64,000 nucleotides of DNA from Chromera velia (lineage: Eukaryota > Sar > Chromeraceae): positions 1 through 64,000 of the forward strand of contig JAHBMJ010001705.1 of NCBI GenBank assembly GCA_018398765.1. The letters run 5' to 3'. The notes beneath the pieces are model-generated. The model ran no database searches, had not been told where the DNA came from, and was given only the letters and a program-made list of their open reading frames with translations. Shown here piece after piece: positions 50,801 to 60,806 of the stretch (the first letter of the stretch is position 1; each line of letters begins with the position of its first letter). The translations under genes and the position numbers were made by a program.

Positions 50801-53619
50801 GAAATCTTTGCATTTGACCGAAACAGATCGTTTGCATTTTCTCCTTGTTTCGACTTTGAGAAAGCTGGGTAAATTCGCATTTGACATGATCTCATTTTGA
50901 CCCCTTCTCCCTTACTTCCTTTCGTCATGTCAGGTTCGTCGTTGTGGTCCCCTATTGGCAGAATTTCATCTTCATGGGCCTGGCCTGGTGGGGGGTGATC
51001 GGAGAGTATCGAAACTTTTCGGGACAGCAGGTCTCGGCGGTCAGTGAATAGAAACGTGTATCAGCTAAATGCTTGATTGCATTTTGCCGGATTCTCTTAG
51101 AAAGCGGAGTTCTTAGAAGCGGATGGGTGAGAGAGGACGAACAAGAAAACTAAGAGTTGTGCCGAGCGGGCTGGACTGGCTAGCCTGCTTATTGATGCTT
51201 CTGACATCTTTTTTTTTCACTTCAGAGAGATACGTTCTGACTGCATGAGTATTTTGCGTTCTTTGTTTTAGCTTGTCTCCTTCGCCGTGCCGATCGTCGT
51301 TTGCTTTTCTGATCGCTCCTGGAGGCAGTCTTTGAGAGAAACCGGATTTCCTTTTTGAAGTGTCCTCTGGAGAGAGAAAAAACGAAAATGTTCTTCTGTC
51401 CAACTAGTTCGTTCACATTGAACTACTGTGTTTTACGCCCCATAATCTGCGCCCCCTGACCCCTTCTTTTTTTTTTTTTTCTTTCTTTCTTTTTTTTTTC
51501 TTTCTTTCTGTCTGTCTGTCTGTCTGTCTTTCTTTCTTTCTTTCTTTCTTTCTTGCTTGCTTTCTTTCTTTCTTTCTTTCTTTCTTTCATTGTTTCTTTT
51601 TTTCTTTTTTTCTTTCTTTCTTTTTTTCTTTCTTTCTTTCTTTCTTTCTTTCTTTTGTTTGTTTGTTTGTTTGTTTGTTTCACGAGGGAGCAGATCTGCC
51701 AAGAAGCACTCTGCTGTGGGGAGATGCTCCTGCTTGCTCTGCTCCACATGAGGGCATTTCCTGCTGAGAGGACGTCCCTTTCCTTCCAATCGGAAAACGC
51801 AGAGCAGGACGTCAGTCAGTCAGTCAGTCACTCAGTCAGTCGAATGGGATGTCACAGAATGAAAACTCTCTCGCGCTTCTCGTTTCTGTTTCATTTATCT
51901 CTCTTGCATGTCAGTCATGACCTGAGCCTTCTTTCTCCTTGTACTGCACGGAGACTCTCTACGCAAACAATGTTTCCCGCTGGGTATGGAGGCATCCCCT
52001 CATGTGTCGATCTCTATTAGAGTTTTTTTTTAGAGATGCAACAGCCCCCTTCTCACTCAGAAGTTCTTTTGAAAATGATTGAGAACGTTTTTGCAATGTC
52101 AACTCTCTCACCGGAGTCTTCCTCTCTGCACTCCATCCAGCCTGCTCCCTCGGTCTCTCTCTCCATTGTTTTCTTTCAGCTCTGCAAGAAAGAACTTCAT
52201 TTGAGAGCGTCATCAATTAGCGCACCTCTCATTGCGTGCAACACTGCTTGTGTCTGTAGCGTACCGTACAACTATTCTCTCTTTCTGTCTTTCTGTCTGT
52301 TTGTCTGTCCATCCATCTGTCTGTCAAATGACTCGATTCGCAGAAGGCCCTCCTAATCGATCAGGTCAAGGACATTCTCGACACAAGAGACGTTTTGGAG
52401 GTTGGTCTGTGCATGGGCTCACTGGATGTGGTTTTCATGTTGTCTGTTTGTCAAAAGGTCTCTTTAGGTCCATCTCAGTCAGTTGGGGTGGTTTCTCGTT
52501 CATCTGTCTGAATGTTTGTTCATGTGTTTGTCGATGCAGAACCTTTCATTCTCTATTCGCTCTCCCGCCGTCTGCTGCGTTTCTCGACAGAAAAGTCAAA
52601 TGTCAACACAACAATGCAAAAAAGACATGCTTTCTTTTCCTTCGAGCGATCCGACGTCCACAGCAAAGAGACGAGCGAGGAGCTCCTCTCTCAATCCTGT
52701 CTAGCTGGCTGCACTCTGATCGATTCTTCATGAGCACACAGCACGGTCTCTGGAAGTGAAGTCTTTGTATTTCATCTATGGATCCACGCATCGTCGAGTC
52801 GGCTGTGAAGTCTGTATGCCGAACTGACTGCAGGATGTTCAGGACATTATTGCCACCCAGTCTGCTGAAGACGGGGCTTTTTCCCTTCAGGGCGTATTTG
52901 GAAGCCGCACCCCTTCCCTCCCCTCCTCCCGCCGTCCAGAAACGAAGCTGCAGAGAACGAACAGCCGTGGGGACAAAAAGGAAGATACTGATTCGGATCG
53001 CAGGATTGAGGAGAGAGAGAATGGAGGCTTGAGGAACAAAGCAAAGTTTACCCTCTGCGACCACCCCGCAGGATTGTCCTCCCCCACCTCTGACGGCAGC
53101 AGCTCTCTTTTCTCTGGCCGAGTTTCGACTTCTTCGTCTCTAGCCCACTCAGACCTCCTCAGTGTCTCTCGAAAGATGCACGAAGCCCCCACACAGACGC
53201 GGTCGGCAGGATCCGACAGCGACACAGACAGTGTCACGGCAGGCGGAGAGGGAGAGGACGTCCTTCAGTCTCTTCGCGTCTCTTCGAGAGATGGAGGGGG
53301 AATGAGTCGCCAGCTCCCCTCTGGTCGCTGTAAGAGTGGGAACGCTGACCTTGACCTGAATCTCTGCGTGCGTCAACAACCTGCTGAGGGAGACGGTTCC
53401 CTCTCCTACTCCGACTCGCTCTCCTTCTCTTCTGCTGCTGCCGCCGCCTATTCCAGCGGGAAGGCCTTTCTGATGGGGGGCACAAGTCTGATGGGAGCAC
53501 AAGCAAACCAGCAGCAGCAGGAGCAGCAGGAATACGCAACGAGCAGCATGAGGGATTTGACGTTTGCCGTCTCCTCCAGCGGGGAGGAAGAGGGGTCCGA
53601 GGAGGAATTTGAGGATTGA
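47838..53619 (+). CDS. TMEM184/organic solute transporter alpha (DUF300) family membrane protein
   Basis: Eight exons: 47838-48661, 49003-49165, 49638-49803, 50114-50179, 50449-50614, 50934-51039, 52344-52400 and 52834-53619, about 777 aa. The family core starts near aa 255 and matches block by block: HLHSWREPQYQKYVARILLL, SWFGMML ... RDSYE, LMIHYLGGERRLF, CLQFVFIMP, AYTDGSFSPDDAYLWL, FYLVTQDLIQPFQPLLKF. These proteins have seven membrane helices; they are linked to solute transport and vesicle trafficking. Here the core is preceded by a signal-like N-terminus (MRLSLRLLLTVLSLAAVAAG) and about 230 Pro/Gly/Lys-rich residues. It is followed by a long Ser/Gln/Glu-rich tail that would be cytosolic. 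The end of exon 7 is the least certain junction. Confidence 0.85.
49922..49968. repeat. (AC)n/(GC)n microsatellite
   Basis: An AC run merging into alternating GC in intron 3 of the TMEM184-family gene. Alternating purine-pyrimidine of this kind can adopt Z-DNA. Confidence 0.95.
51464..51680. repeat. (CTTT)n/(TCTG)n/(GTTT)n pyrimidine-rich tract
   Basis: Over 200 bases of T/C-rich tetranucleotide repeats in the sixth intron of the TMEM184-family gene. They are pyrimidine-rich on the coding strand. Confidence 0.95.
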
Positions 53620-54655
53620 TTGAAGGCCTGCATGGTTGGTCGATTTGATTGAGGAGGAAGAGGACAAGTAAAAGGGAATTCAGGGAAGAAAGAGGAGGAG
53701 GAGCTTTTGTCTTTCAATTCAAATATCTATTTATTCGTACATCTATCTATGCTGTCCTTCTGTCGGAATCGACGGTGAAAGAGAAAGAGGACAGATCGAC
53801 GGATCGAGTCTCATGCAGACGTCCAATCGCGGACATTGAGCCAGCCAGCCAGGCGGGAGAATGAAAATCAATTTGATTGCCATTTTACCGATGCCATTGG
53901 GCGGCTTGATGCATCCATGGAAGGATCGACGGTCAACTTGCCTCGTTGAACTGTTGTTCCAGCGTAGCTATTTGGCGTCTTCCGGGTGCAGACATATATG
54001 CATGCAGTCAAAAACAGAATCAAACCTAGAATGCATGAAACTCAACAGGTAAAGAGGGCCGGGTGGTGGTCGAATGTCACTTCAAAGCTAGCTTCAAAGA
54101 GACGAAGAATGGAAAGAAAACCTTGATAAAGTGATTCATTCGCCTAGTAATTCGCCTGCATGGATTAATACAATACTACGTATAATTCATTAACCATAGA
54201 AATCTTTATGCACGGAGACGCTGACCAAGTAGGGCGCAAGCACGGTTTGAAGCACCGCCACGTATTTCATGCATTTTTAAATTATATCAAAAAAATTTAT
54301 TATTTATAAAACGTTTTTTTTTCTTCAAAGTTGGTTGAGCTCCTAGTAAAGCTCTAGTTAGAGCTAGAGTTGATGATGATGATGATCTATGAGGTTAAAG
54401 CCGGTGAGCCATATAGGCTCTGGCCAACTTAGTGTTTCCTACAGAGATTTAATCCTTCAACCTAGGCCCCACTGGGGCATTTGCATAGATCAAAGCCTAG
54501 CTAGGGCGGAAATGGAAATGGAAACGAAGGGTAGCTTGTCGCTAAGCTTGATCCACCCCCAAGCAACCAAAGTTAAAATCCCCCTGAGACCGAAAAAGTG
54601 ATTCAAAAGAACACGTTTATGTCAGACTGAGAAGTGGTAAGGAGTGCAGTCTTCA
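53620..54655. other. Intergenic, mostly AT-rich
   Basis: No gene found. A (GAT)n run at about 54373-54388 is followed by unique sequence to 54655. Confidence 0.6.
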
Positions 54656-55410
54656 GGGTAGGAACCCTACGCCAGGGTTGCGATCGCTACCGGCAATGAC
54701 CCTTCACTGCCGGCAATTGCCGGTCTGCCGGCAATGGACATTTCTGACTTAGTCACTACCGAAAAAAAAATGGTAAAAAAATGAGTCTGAAAAAAAAAAA
54801 TTTCGCCTGCGGCGCAGTTGCTACCAAATGCTTTTATAAACTCTTTTATAAACGACCATAGCATTCTTATAGCTTCTAAAACTTTGAGGCAGACTGTTTC
54901 CGTTGTTAAAATGGTTCAGGTGTTTCTGTGTGGGCCAGTTACGGTCATTATGAGCTTCGCTTTTCTGTTTTTGGACGACGGTTACAGGACAGCACTCATC
55001 AATTTGACTTACAAGATCTGCAAACACACCGCAAAGCACACTGACCATAGAACTGTCCCTCTTAATGACTGATTAACTCTTAGATATGGCCTTAAGCAGG
55101 TTGTAGGAGATATGAAGCACCTCCCTAGACTGTGCCATCATTGTACCACCTGTGACGGAGTATCATACACAGTGTTACACCTTACGGACTGTCACAGTGT
55201 TTAAACTTATAAACGGACTGTGTACAGTATACATAAACTAACTCCAACAGATAATGACCCACGGATTTTATTATTGAGGCTATGATTGAGCTCTAACTTT
55301 CTCTGTCATCGACTGCCAGTCACTCTGCCGGTGGCGACAAGCTCTGCCGGCAATTGCTGTCCTACCGGCAATCGCTCTTCTCTGCCGCCGAAAAAAAAAG
55401 CCACCATGCC
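54656..55410. mobile_element. Putative short element with CCGGCAAT end repeats
   Basis: CCGGCAAT occurs at 54690, 54710 and 54728 on one side and at 55347 and 55365 on the other. The second copy is part of a 14-bp palindrome (CCGGCAATTGCCGG, 54710-54723). A-rich runs lie just inside the left cluster and just outside the right one. Between them is an open frame (54818-55072, 84 codons from a non-ATG start) of unknown nature. The clusters look like subterminal repeats of a DNA transposon, but clear terminal inverted repeats and a target-site duplication were not seen. Confidence 0.35.
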
Positions 55411-56031
55411 CTACGCCTAGCCTTATAGCCCTAGCAAAAACTAAACTCTGGGCCTAAGCTCGACTGTAAGACATCAGTCTGATCATTAACTTTGACATTA
55501 AGTTATATATTCAATCAAATTTATGCATTGAAAGGCTGAAAATTATTATATCTCACAACAACTTGTTGAATATAATATATTTTGAAGGCACCCGGAATAC
55601 ATAAATCCTATCAGGCCCATCATCATCATGCCGTCCATACATATAAAGTATCGGACACTTATCTGACACTATATCATATACTAGTAGTATCCTGATCGAT
55701 TAATTAAAATCAAAGTTCTATACTAGGTTCTATAAAATCTATCATCATTACTGCATCAACTCGAGCACCGAAAATTCAAAATTCTAATGTACGATTTTGC
55801 ATATGGTGCCGAAACGGTGGGTAAATTATAATCTAAGGCTGAATCGCCAAATTCAAATTATTCAATTAATTTAATTCAATCATTATTGATTGATTAATTG
55901 ATATACTGTAATTTATACATGCATAGATTATCATAGATTATCAATTCGATCATCCATCAGCTAGTCCATCAGCTTTGTGCATGTGTGTCACTGGGCTATT
56001 GTCACTGGGTGTGTCCATGACAACTTGAACA

Positions 56032-57555
56032 TCAATTTCGGGGGTGGGGTCTCTCACCGGCACAAGCCGCACAGAAACATCGATGCATGCCTCTAGCGAC
56101 CGTCCTTGCAGCGCCGGCAGATCCTACTGGGGGACCGAATAGCGCGGCCATTTCGGCATTGCGGGGCCCGACCAGATCCCGGGCAGTCGCACCATATTTA
56201 TTCACCACAGCCTGATCGGCCTGTCTCTCAATGAGAAGCCCCACACACGCATGGAGGCCCCTCTCCACAGCATCGTGGAGAGCCGTGTGGCAAGGAGACG
56301 AGGTTTGTCTCACATTGATATCCACTCCGTTATCCAGAAGAAGCTTCTGCAACTTCACAAGCGCGGGGGGGGCAAAATCTTCGATGCAATACATCGAAAA
56401 ATTCAGTGCAGTCCCTCCGTTCATTGCACGTTTGTTCACATCTACCCCCTTCTCAATCAGGAATTGCGCCACACGAACGGACTCTTCCCCAAACGACCCA
56501 ACACCCACCACCCCCCTGTGCAGGGCGGTTGCGCCAAACGAGTCCGGCACGTCAACCACCACTTTCTCTGCATTAAAATACAGACGCACCAGCTTTTCAA
56601 ACCCATACCGGGCAAACATGTGCCCTGGAGTCATTTGGTAGTCGAATTCGGGGGCCTGGAACTTGATCAGATGAGCGTCTGAGGTCTTCTTAAGAAGAGC
56701 CTCGAGGGTCTGACCAACACGTGCATGCAAAACAAGGTCAGGCTTTACATCAATGCCGATCATGAAGTCCGTTTGTGCATCGGCATACTCACACGCGATG
56801 CCAAGAACCTTCTGCCCCCCCCCATCCACCGCATTGATTTCTGCCCCCTGTTCAGCAAGAAAATCAACCATACGCCACTGCCGCTGACGGCTGGCAACCA
56901 TGACGGCAGTGTCCCCCTTTTTGATTGGGGGGCGCGCATTGTCATCACCACCGTTGCTGTTTCTGGAGGGAGGCAGCTTTCCTGCCTTGACCTCGAGATC
57001 AGCCTTGTCTCTGGCAACCATCTGCAGAGCTTTCATATTGCCTGCACGGATAGCAGTCATCGGTGCCGTCTCCCCCCCCACCAAACCGTTCACGTCTGCC
57101 CCAACCTTCAACAGAAGCCGCACATCGTCCTCCGTCTCCTCTCCCTTCATGTACCCGCACATGACCTTATGGAAGGAAGGGGCGTCAACAGTGCGGAACT
57201 CACGGATGAGAGCGCCAACACTCTCGTGCCCACTCCCTCTCTGGAAGAATTCGGACAGATCGACTTCAACGTGCTTTCTGGCCACATCTCCCAAATGCCC
57301 CTTTACTTCCTTCACAAACCCCACCCCTGCCGCTTTCATCTTCTTCAGACTCATCACATCCTCCACAGACACCTTCACAGGCGCTGCTGCTGCTGCTGCT
57401 GTTTGGGTGTCACTGGTGCTCACTGTACCCTTTGCCCTCAAAACCTTTGCAACAAGATCAACGTCCTGCAAAGCAACCTCCAGGGACTCGCGCAAAGAAA
57501 CCTTCCAAGCCTCCAGCTCGGAGATGAAATCCTCAGTGGTGGGAGGAACAGTCAT
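56032..57555 (-). CDS. Ankyrin-repeat protein, intronless
   Basis: One exon encodes 507 aa from the ATG at 57555. The N-terminal 110 residues are charged and probably helical, with an Ala run. From about aa 140 to 480 there are ankyrin repeats, seen in GADVNGLVGGETAPMTA, GDTAVMVASRQRQWRMVDFL, FGATALHRGVVG, GVDVNKRAMNGGTALNF, GVDINVRQTSSPCHTALHDA and YGATARDLV. The C-terminus has a small cysteine cluster (CFCAACAGE). Ankyrin domains bind partner proteins; no enzyme domain is present. The lack of introns is unusual beside its intron-rich neighbours and may indicate retroposition or a tandemly expanded family. The long plus-strand ORFs opposite it are shadows. Confidence 0.85.
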   Translation of the reverse strand: MTVPPTTEDFISELEAWKVSLRESLEVALQDVDLVAKVLRAKGTVSTSDTQTAAAAAAPVKVSVEDVMSLKKMKAAGVGFVKEVKGHLGDVARKHVEVDLSEFFQRGSGHESVGALIREFRTVDAPSFHKVMCGYMKGEETEDDVRLLLKVGADVNGLVGGETAPMTAIRAGNMKALQMVARDKADLEVKAGKLPPSRNSNGGDDNARPPIKKGDTAVMVASRQRQWRMVDFLAEQGAEINAVDGGGQKVLGIACEYADAQTDFMIGIDVKPDLVLHARVGQTLEALLKKTSDAHLIKFQAPEFDYQMTPGHMFARYGFEKLVRLYFNAEKVVVDVPDSFGATALHRGVVGVGSFGEESVRVAQFLIEKGVDVNKRAMNGGTALNFSMYCIEDFAPPALVKLQKLLLDNGVDINVRQTSSPCHTALHDAVERGLHACVGLLIERQADQAVVNKYGATARDLVGPRNAEMAALFGPPVGSAGAARTVARGMHRCFCAACAGERPHPRN

Positions 57556-58446
57556 CTTTTCCAAATCTATGGGCTTTGCAGTCGAGATGCTTGGGCAAAA
57601 AATGCAATACGCTCTTACGATAAGGCTTCAAGTTCAGAGACCGAAAGGGCGATGAAAAACGATTTCCTTGAACACTCTGACGTGACAGCTGAACTGCGCC
57701 TTTTTGGATCGAATCTTTCCTCACAATTAAAAGCTGATGGATCACGCAGGAGATTGACAGTCACACAGCAGGCTTGACAACCTCAGCTTTTCTCAGTTAT
57801 CCACCGTCAGCCTCTCCTCGTATTCTCGCCAAATGCTGTGGAGTGACGTACATTCTTTTCGTCTTGGAGTGTGTTGGAGTCCTTCTCAAACTTACTTAAT
57901 TTCAATTTTTTCGTCCGTCTCCTTTAATTTCCTAATTTTCCTTGCACAACCACGCGCCGGCACGCGGATCCGCGCCAGGGAGGGGCGGGCCCGCGCGCGC
58001 GGGCTAGGTCTTACTATACTACACTCGCGTCTGGATCTGACTGCGTGGGCACCACCTGTGCAGAAATTTTTGAACGAGGGCAGAAATTTGCATTATGGGT
58101 CCACCCAAATAATGGATGGGCGACCTCAATCAAGGGTTCGGATGATGGCAAAACAAAATCGGATCACCCCTTTATTATTTTTTTTTTAGTTTTAATGTCT
58201 TCAAAAAAATGTTTTAATTCAAAAAAAAATCTATTTTTTTAATTAAGATTTTAAAACTGTTTTCCACTAATTTATTTAAAATTATATTTTGGATAACATA
58301 ATTAAAGACTGTCCCAATCTACTTTGCTTTTGATGATTAGACTCTTAGGCAACCCGCTGACACACTCTGATATACTCTGTCATACTCTGTCATTAAAGAG
58401 CCCGCCTTGCAACAAAAGAAGAAAGATTCTTTCACTGTGCATCAAT
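57556..58446. other. Intergenic region with a GC-rich patch
   Basis: A GC-rich patch at about 57950-58007 (GCGCCGGCACGCGGATCCGCG, GGCCCGCGCGCGCGGGC in part) stands out in AT-rich DNA. Its position upstream of the ankyrin gene suggests promoter DNA. No coding signal was seen. Confidence 0.45.
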
Positions 58447-58911
58447 ATGGATCAGCAACCTTCCTTTCATCCAACACCTCACTCGGTGAGGTCTCTGCCG
58501 AGACTCATTTTCATTCTCAGTAAAGGGTTTGTCTTTATCGTTGAGCTCCTTGAACACTGGGGGCTGATTGGCTACTCCTTTTCCTCTGAGTATGCCTGTG
58601 GCAAGACCTACACCTGTTGGAAAGGAAAACGTACACGCAAAGAGAATTGCTCTCACTGTCTATGCAAGCATAGACAAAAGTATTTCTTTGACGCAGGATG
58701 TTTGTTTGATGAGCGTTACAGCAGAATCCCCCTTGATGTGAAGCTTGCTCTTATTTTTTGCTTTGTGGGGGGACAAACGGTAAAGGGGGCACACGGTCTT
58801 CTTTCAGAAGAGGACAAAGTCCGAAAAAAGAAAAAAAAAATGAGAAGAAAACGAAAGAACACTCAGAAGCAAGACTCCGAGAGAAGAGAAGAAACGGAAA
58901 GTGAATTTTAA
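58447..58911 (+). CDS. Zinc-ribbon ORF like the N-terminus of Merlin/IS1595-type transposases
   Basis: The 154-aa ORF has a helical start (LLEHWGLIGYSF), a cysteine cluster (EYACGKTYTC ... NCSHCLCKHRQKYFF) and AGCLFDERYSRIPLDVKLAL followed by IFCFVGGQTVKGAHGLL. This order (zinc ribbon, 'G-x-x-F-x-x-s-x-x-p-L', then a helix-turn-helix-like segment) is that of the N-terminal region of Merlin and IS1595/ISXO2-type DNA transposases. The chain then turns into a Lys/Arg/Glu tail and stops, with no DDE catalytic domain in frame. It is either a truncated transposon or a protein derived from one. The in-frame ATG at 58333 is an alternative start. Confidence 0.35.
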   Translation: MDQQPSFHPTPHSVRSLPRLIFILSKGFVFIVELLEHWGLIGYSFSSEYACGKTYTCWKGKRTRKENCSHCLCKHRQKYFFDAGCLFDERYSRIPLDVKLALIFCFVGGQTVKGAHGLLSEEDKVRKKKKKMRRKRKNTQKQDSERREETESEF

Positions 58912-58935
58912 AGAGAAAATGGTAGAGACGCTAAG

Positions 58936-59070
58936 ATGGTAGTCGCTGAAGACAGGGAGGGGGAGAGATCCAATGGGAGAGCAACGGAGGCAGAAGAGAG
59001 CGAAAGTAGTGAAGACGTGTCTGACAGAGACAAAGATGAAACAGAATGGTGGAAAAACAGAGTGAAATAG
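58936..59070 (+). CDS. Short acidic ORF (44 aa)
   Basis: MVVAEDREGERSNGRATEAE and the following acidic residues end in WWKNRVK. It follows the zinc-ribbon ORF within 25 bases and may be another exon or fragment of the same unit. There is no family match. Confidence 0.25.
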   Translation: MVVAEDREGERSNGRATEAEESESSEDVSDRDKDETEWWKNRVK

Positions 59071-59106
59071 ATTTTCTCTCTAAAACAGACAGAGCATTTC
59101 TATTCA

Positions 59107-59551
59107 ATGCTGAGAGCCTACCTGGAAACTTATGATGAGTTGAAGAGAGAACGAGGGGGGCGGTCACCCCTCGGTGGCTTTGCAAATAAAGAAGGGCCAG
59201 GTATATTCAAGGTGAATGCAAAAGCCGAACTCTTTCATAAATCTGCAGCATGGCGTGAGACGTCCGACCCCGAGCACGTTCTGGTAAAGAAAGTTGACTG
59301 CGATAGAGGTAAGTCAGATTTTCTATAAAATGACTGACCTTTCTGACTCACTCGCCTGGCTCCTCACTCGCACCCCGCGCCTCCACAATTCTCGTCATCT
59401 GTCCCTTTGTTCTTCCTTTGCAGGCTGCGCACACTGTCAGCAGATGGGAGACGACAAACTACAGGTAGCAGCAGAAGAAGGGACGACTGTGATGCAGCAG
59501 CAGAAGAAAGAAAGATGGATTCATATGTGGTACGAGCCTGCAGGCAGATGA
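59107..59551 (+). CDS. Hypothetical two-exon protein (109 aa)
   Basis: Exon 59107-59308 ends at a GTAAGT donor and exon 59424-59551 starts after TTTGCAG; they join in phase. The sequence is LRAYLETYDELKRERGG, then GPGIFKVNAKAELFHKSAAW, and at the junction CDRGCAHCQQM. I do not recognise it. It lies in the same orientation as the zinc-ribbon ORF and could belong to the same element. Confidence 0.4.
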
Positions 59552-59626
59552 ATGGAGCTTCTTGTTCATAGTTGAGGGAGGAAAGATGCATCCAACCCTG
59601 TATTAGTATCTGAACACACTGCAAAG

Positions 59627-60226
59627 ATGTGTGCACCTCTGATACTTCTGGCAACGGATGAAGAGACAGAAAATTCAAAGCAGAAGCTGAATAGGCACGG
59701 CTTGCTTCATCGCAGCACAAACCACCGGAGGCATGTGTGGACATGGCCAGACATGAAAGATGGGGAGGGGGTGCCTTTGCATCAGCTGGATGTTGAATCA
59801 CAGTTCAGACGTCTCTGGAGGTTTTTGGATCGCTACAACCTCCAGAGACAACAATACAAAGATAACCTAGCTGTCCTTCAGGCATATTTAACAGAATTCC
59901 GGGTGATTCAGAAGACAGAAGAGAGGTTTGATGAAGGCCCCAAGGGTGCATTTGCAAATGGGAAATTAATAGAAATCATTGCATATGTGCACGCATGCAA
60001 GAGTCTTCACTTTCCCTTGAGAGCAGAGAACGCTGTGTTTGGGAATAAAATAAAAAGGTGGGTTAATGCAAAGAAAGACCAGAGGGCCAGCAACGGTGTA
60101 AGCAACAGCAGTAGCGGTATACCTGGTGGGAGTGGGGTGTTTGAGGTTGGCAGTGGTAGTGGAGCCAGTAGGATAGGAAACAGTGCAAACAGTCAGATTG
60201 GTATGAGAGGGGAAGTAGACACATAA
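59627..60226 (+). CDS. Hypothetical protein (199 aa or less)
   Basis: The central part is clearly protein-like and helical (QLDVESQFRRLWRFLDRYN, LQAYLTEFRVIQKTEERF, LIEIIAYVHACKSLHF). The last 45 residues are a Gly/Ser/Asn-rich tail. No family was recognised. It is single-exon as read, though the first 50 residues may not be coding. Confidence 0.45.
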   Translation: MCAPLILLATDEETENSKQKLNRHGLLHRSTNHRRHVWTWPDMKDGEGVPLHQLDVESQFRRLWRFLDRYNLQRQQYKDNLAVLQAYLTEFRVIQKTEERFDEGPKGAFANGKLIEIIAYVHACKSLHFPLRAENAVFGNKIKRWVNAKKDQRASNGVSNSSSGIPGGSGVFEVGSGSGASRIGNSANSQIGMRGEVDT

Positions 60227-60542
60227 CTGACTTGAGGGGAGCAGGGAGGCAGCCAGAATCTCATCCCGGGACTTTCTCTTCTTGCACACACAAGAGAACT
60301 CTTGGAGCTTCAGTCGTACCTGCATACATATATTCACACATGCATACATGTAGTCACATATACTCAATAAATTAGTTTGGAAAGAAACCTTTCAAATTGT
60401 ATTGACTCTTTTATATCAAAAATATGTGAGAGTAGTGCTAGACTGACCGAGAGAGGAAATTTTCAATCTCCACTGGCAGTGTACTGCCGTCATTGAATTG
60501 GTGCACCCGCTAGTGGCACTCCCAGTAAAGATACACACAGCA

Positions 60543-60806
60543 TCAAAAATCTATCATAAACTCCGCCAGACGTCCCAGGGCTTTCTCCGTATCTTTGGGC
60601 CAATAGTAGCCTGAAAGCTTCTTCTTTCCTCCATCAGGACCGTCATATAGACTTTGGTGGTGGAAGTGATAGGTGCATTGATGCACTAACACTTTATCTT
60701 CCCTCCTCAGTCTGAACAACACCTTCTCCTCAGAGCCCACTCCATTTAATATCTCCCGTATATAATAAAAAAACTCTTGTGGACAGAGGCAGGCGGTACA
60801 GAAGTT
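60543..60806 (-). CDS. Hypothetical last exon (87 aa)
   Basis: Reading is open from an acceptor-like CTTAAAAG at 60806 to a TGA at 60543: NFCTACLCPQEFFYYIREI, later VLVHQCTYHFHHQSLYDG, YYWPKDTEKALGRL and AEFMIDF. The cysteines and histidines suggest metal binding. No upstream exon was found in the next kilobase, so the gene is incomplete or a fragment. Confidence 0.4.
   Translation of the reverse strand, partial: NFCTACLCPQEFFYYIREILNGVGSEEKVLFRLRREDKVLVHQCTYHFHHQSLYDGPDGGKKKLSGYYWPKDTEKALGRLAEFMIDF

Noticed and set aside
56725-57777. Plus-strand ORF of 350 aa opposite the ankyrin gene (also 56231-56682 and 56900-57655)
   Set aside because: The minus strand encodes clear ankyrin repeats. 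These frames are open only because of the codon composition of that gene.
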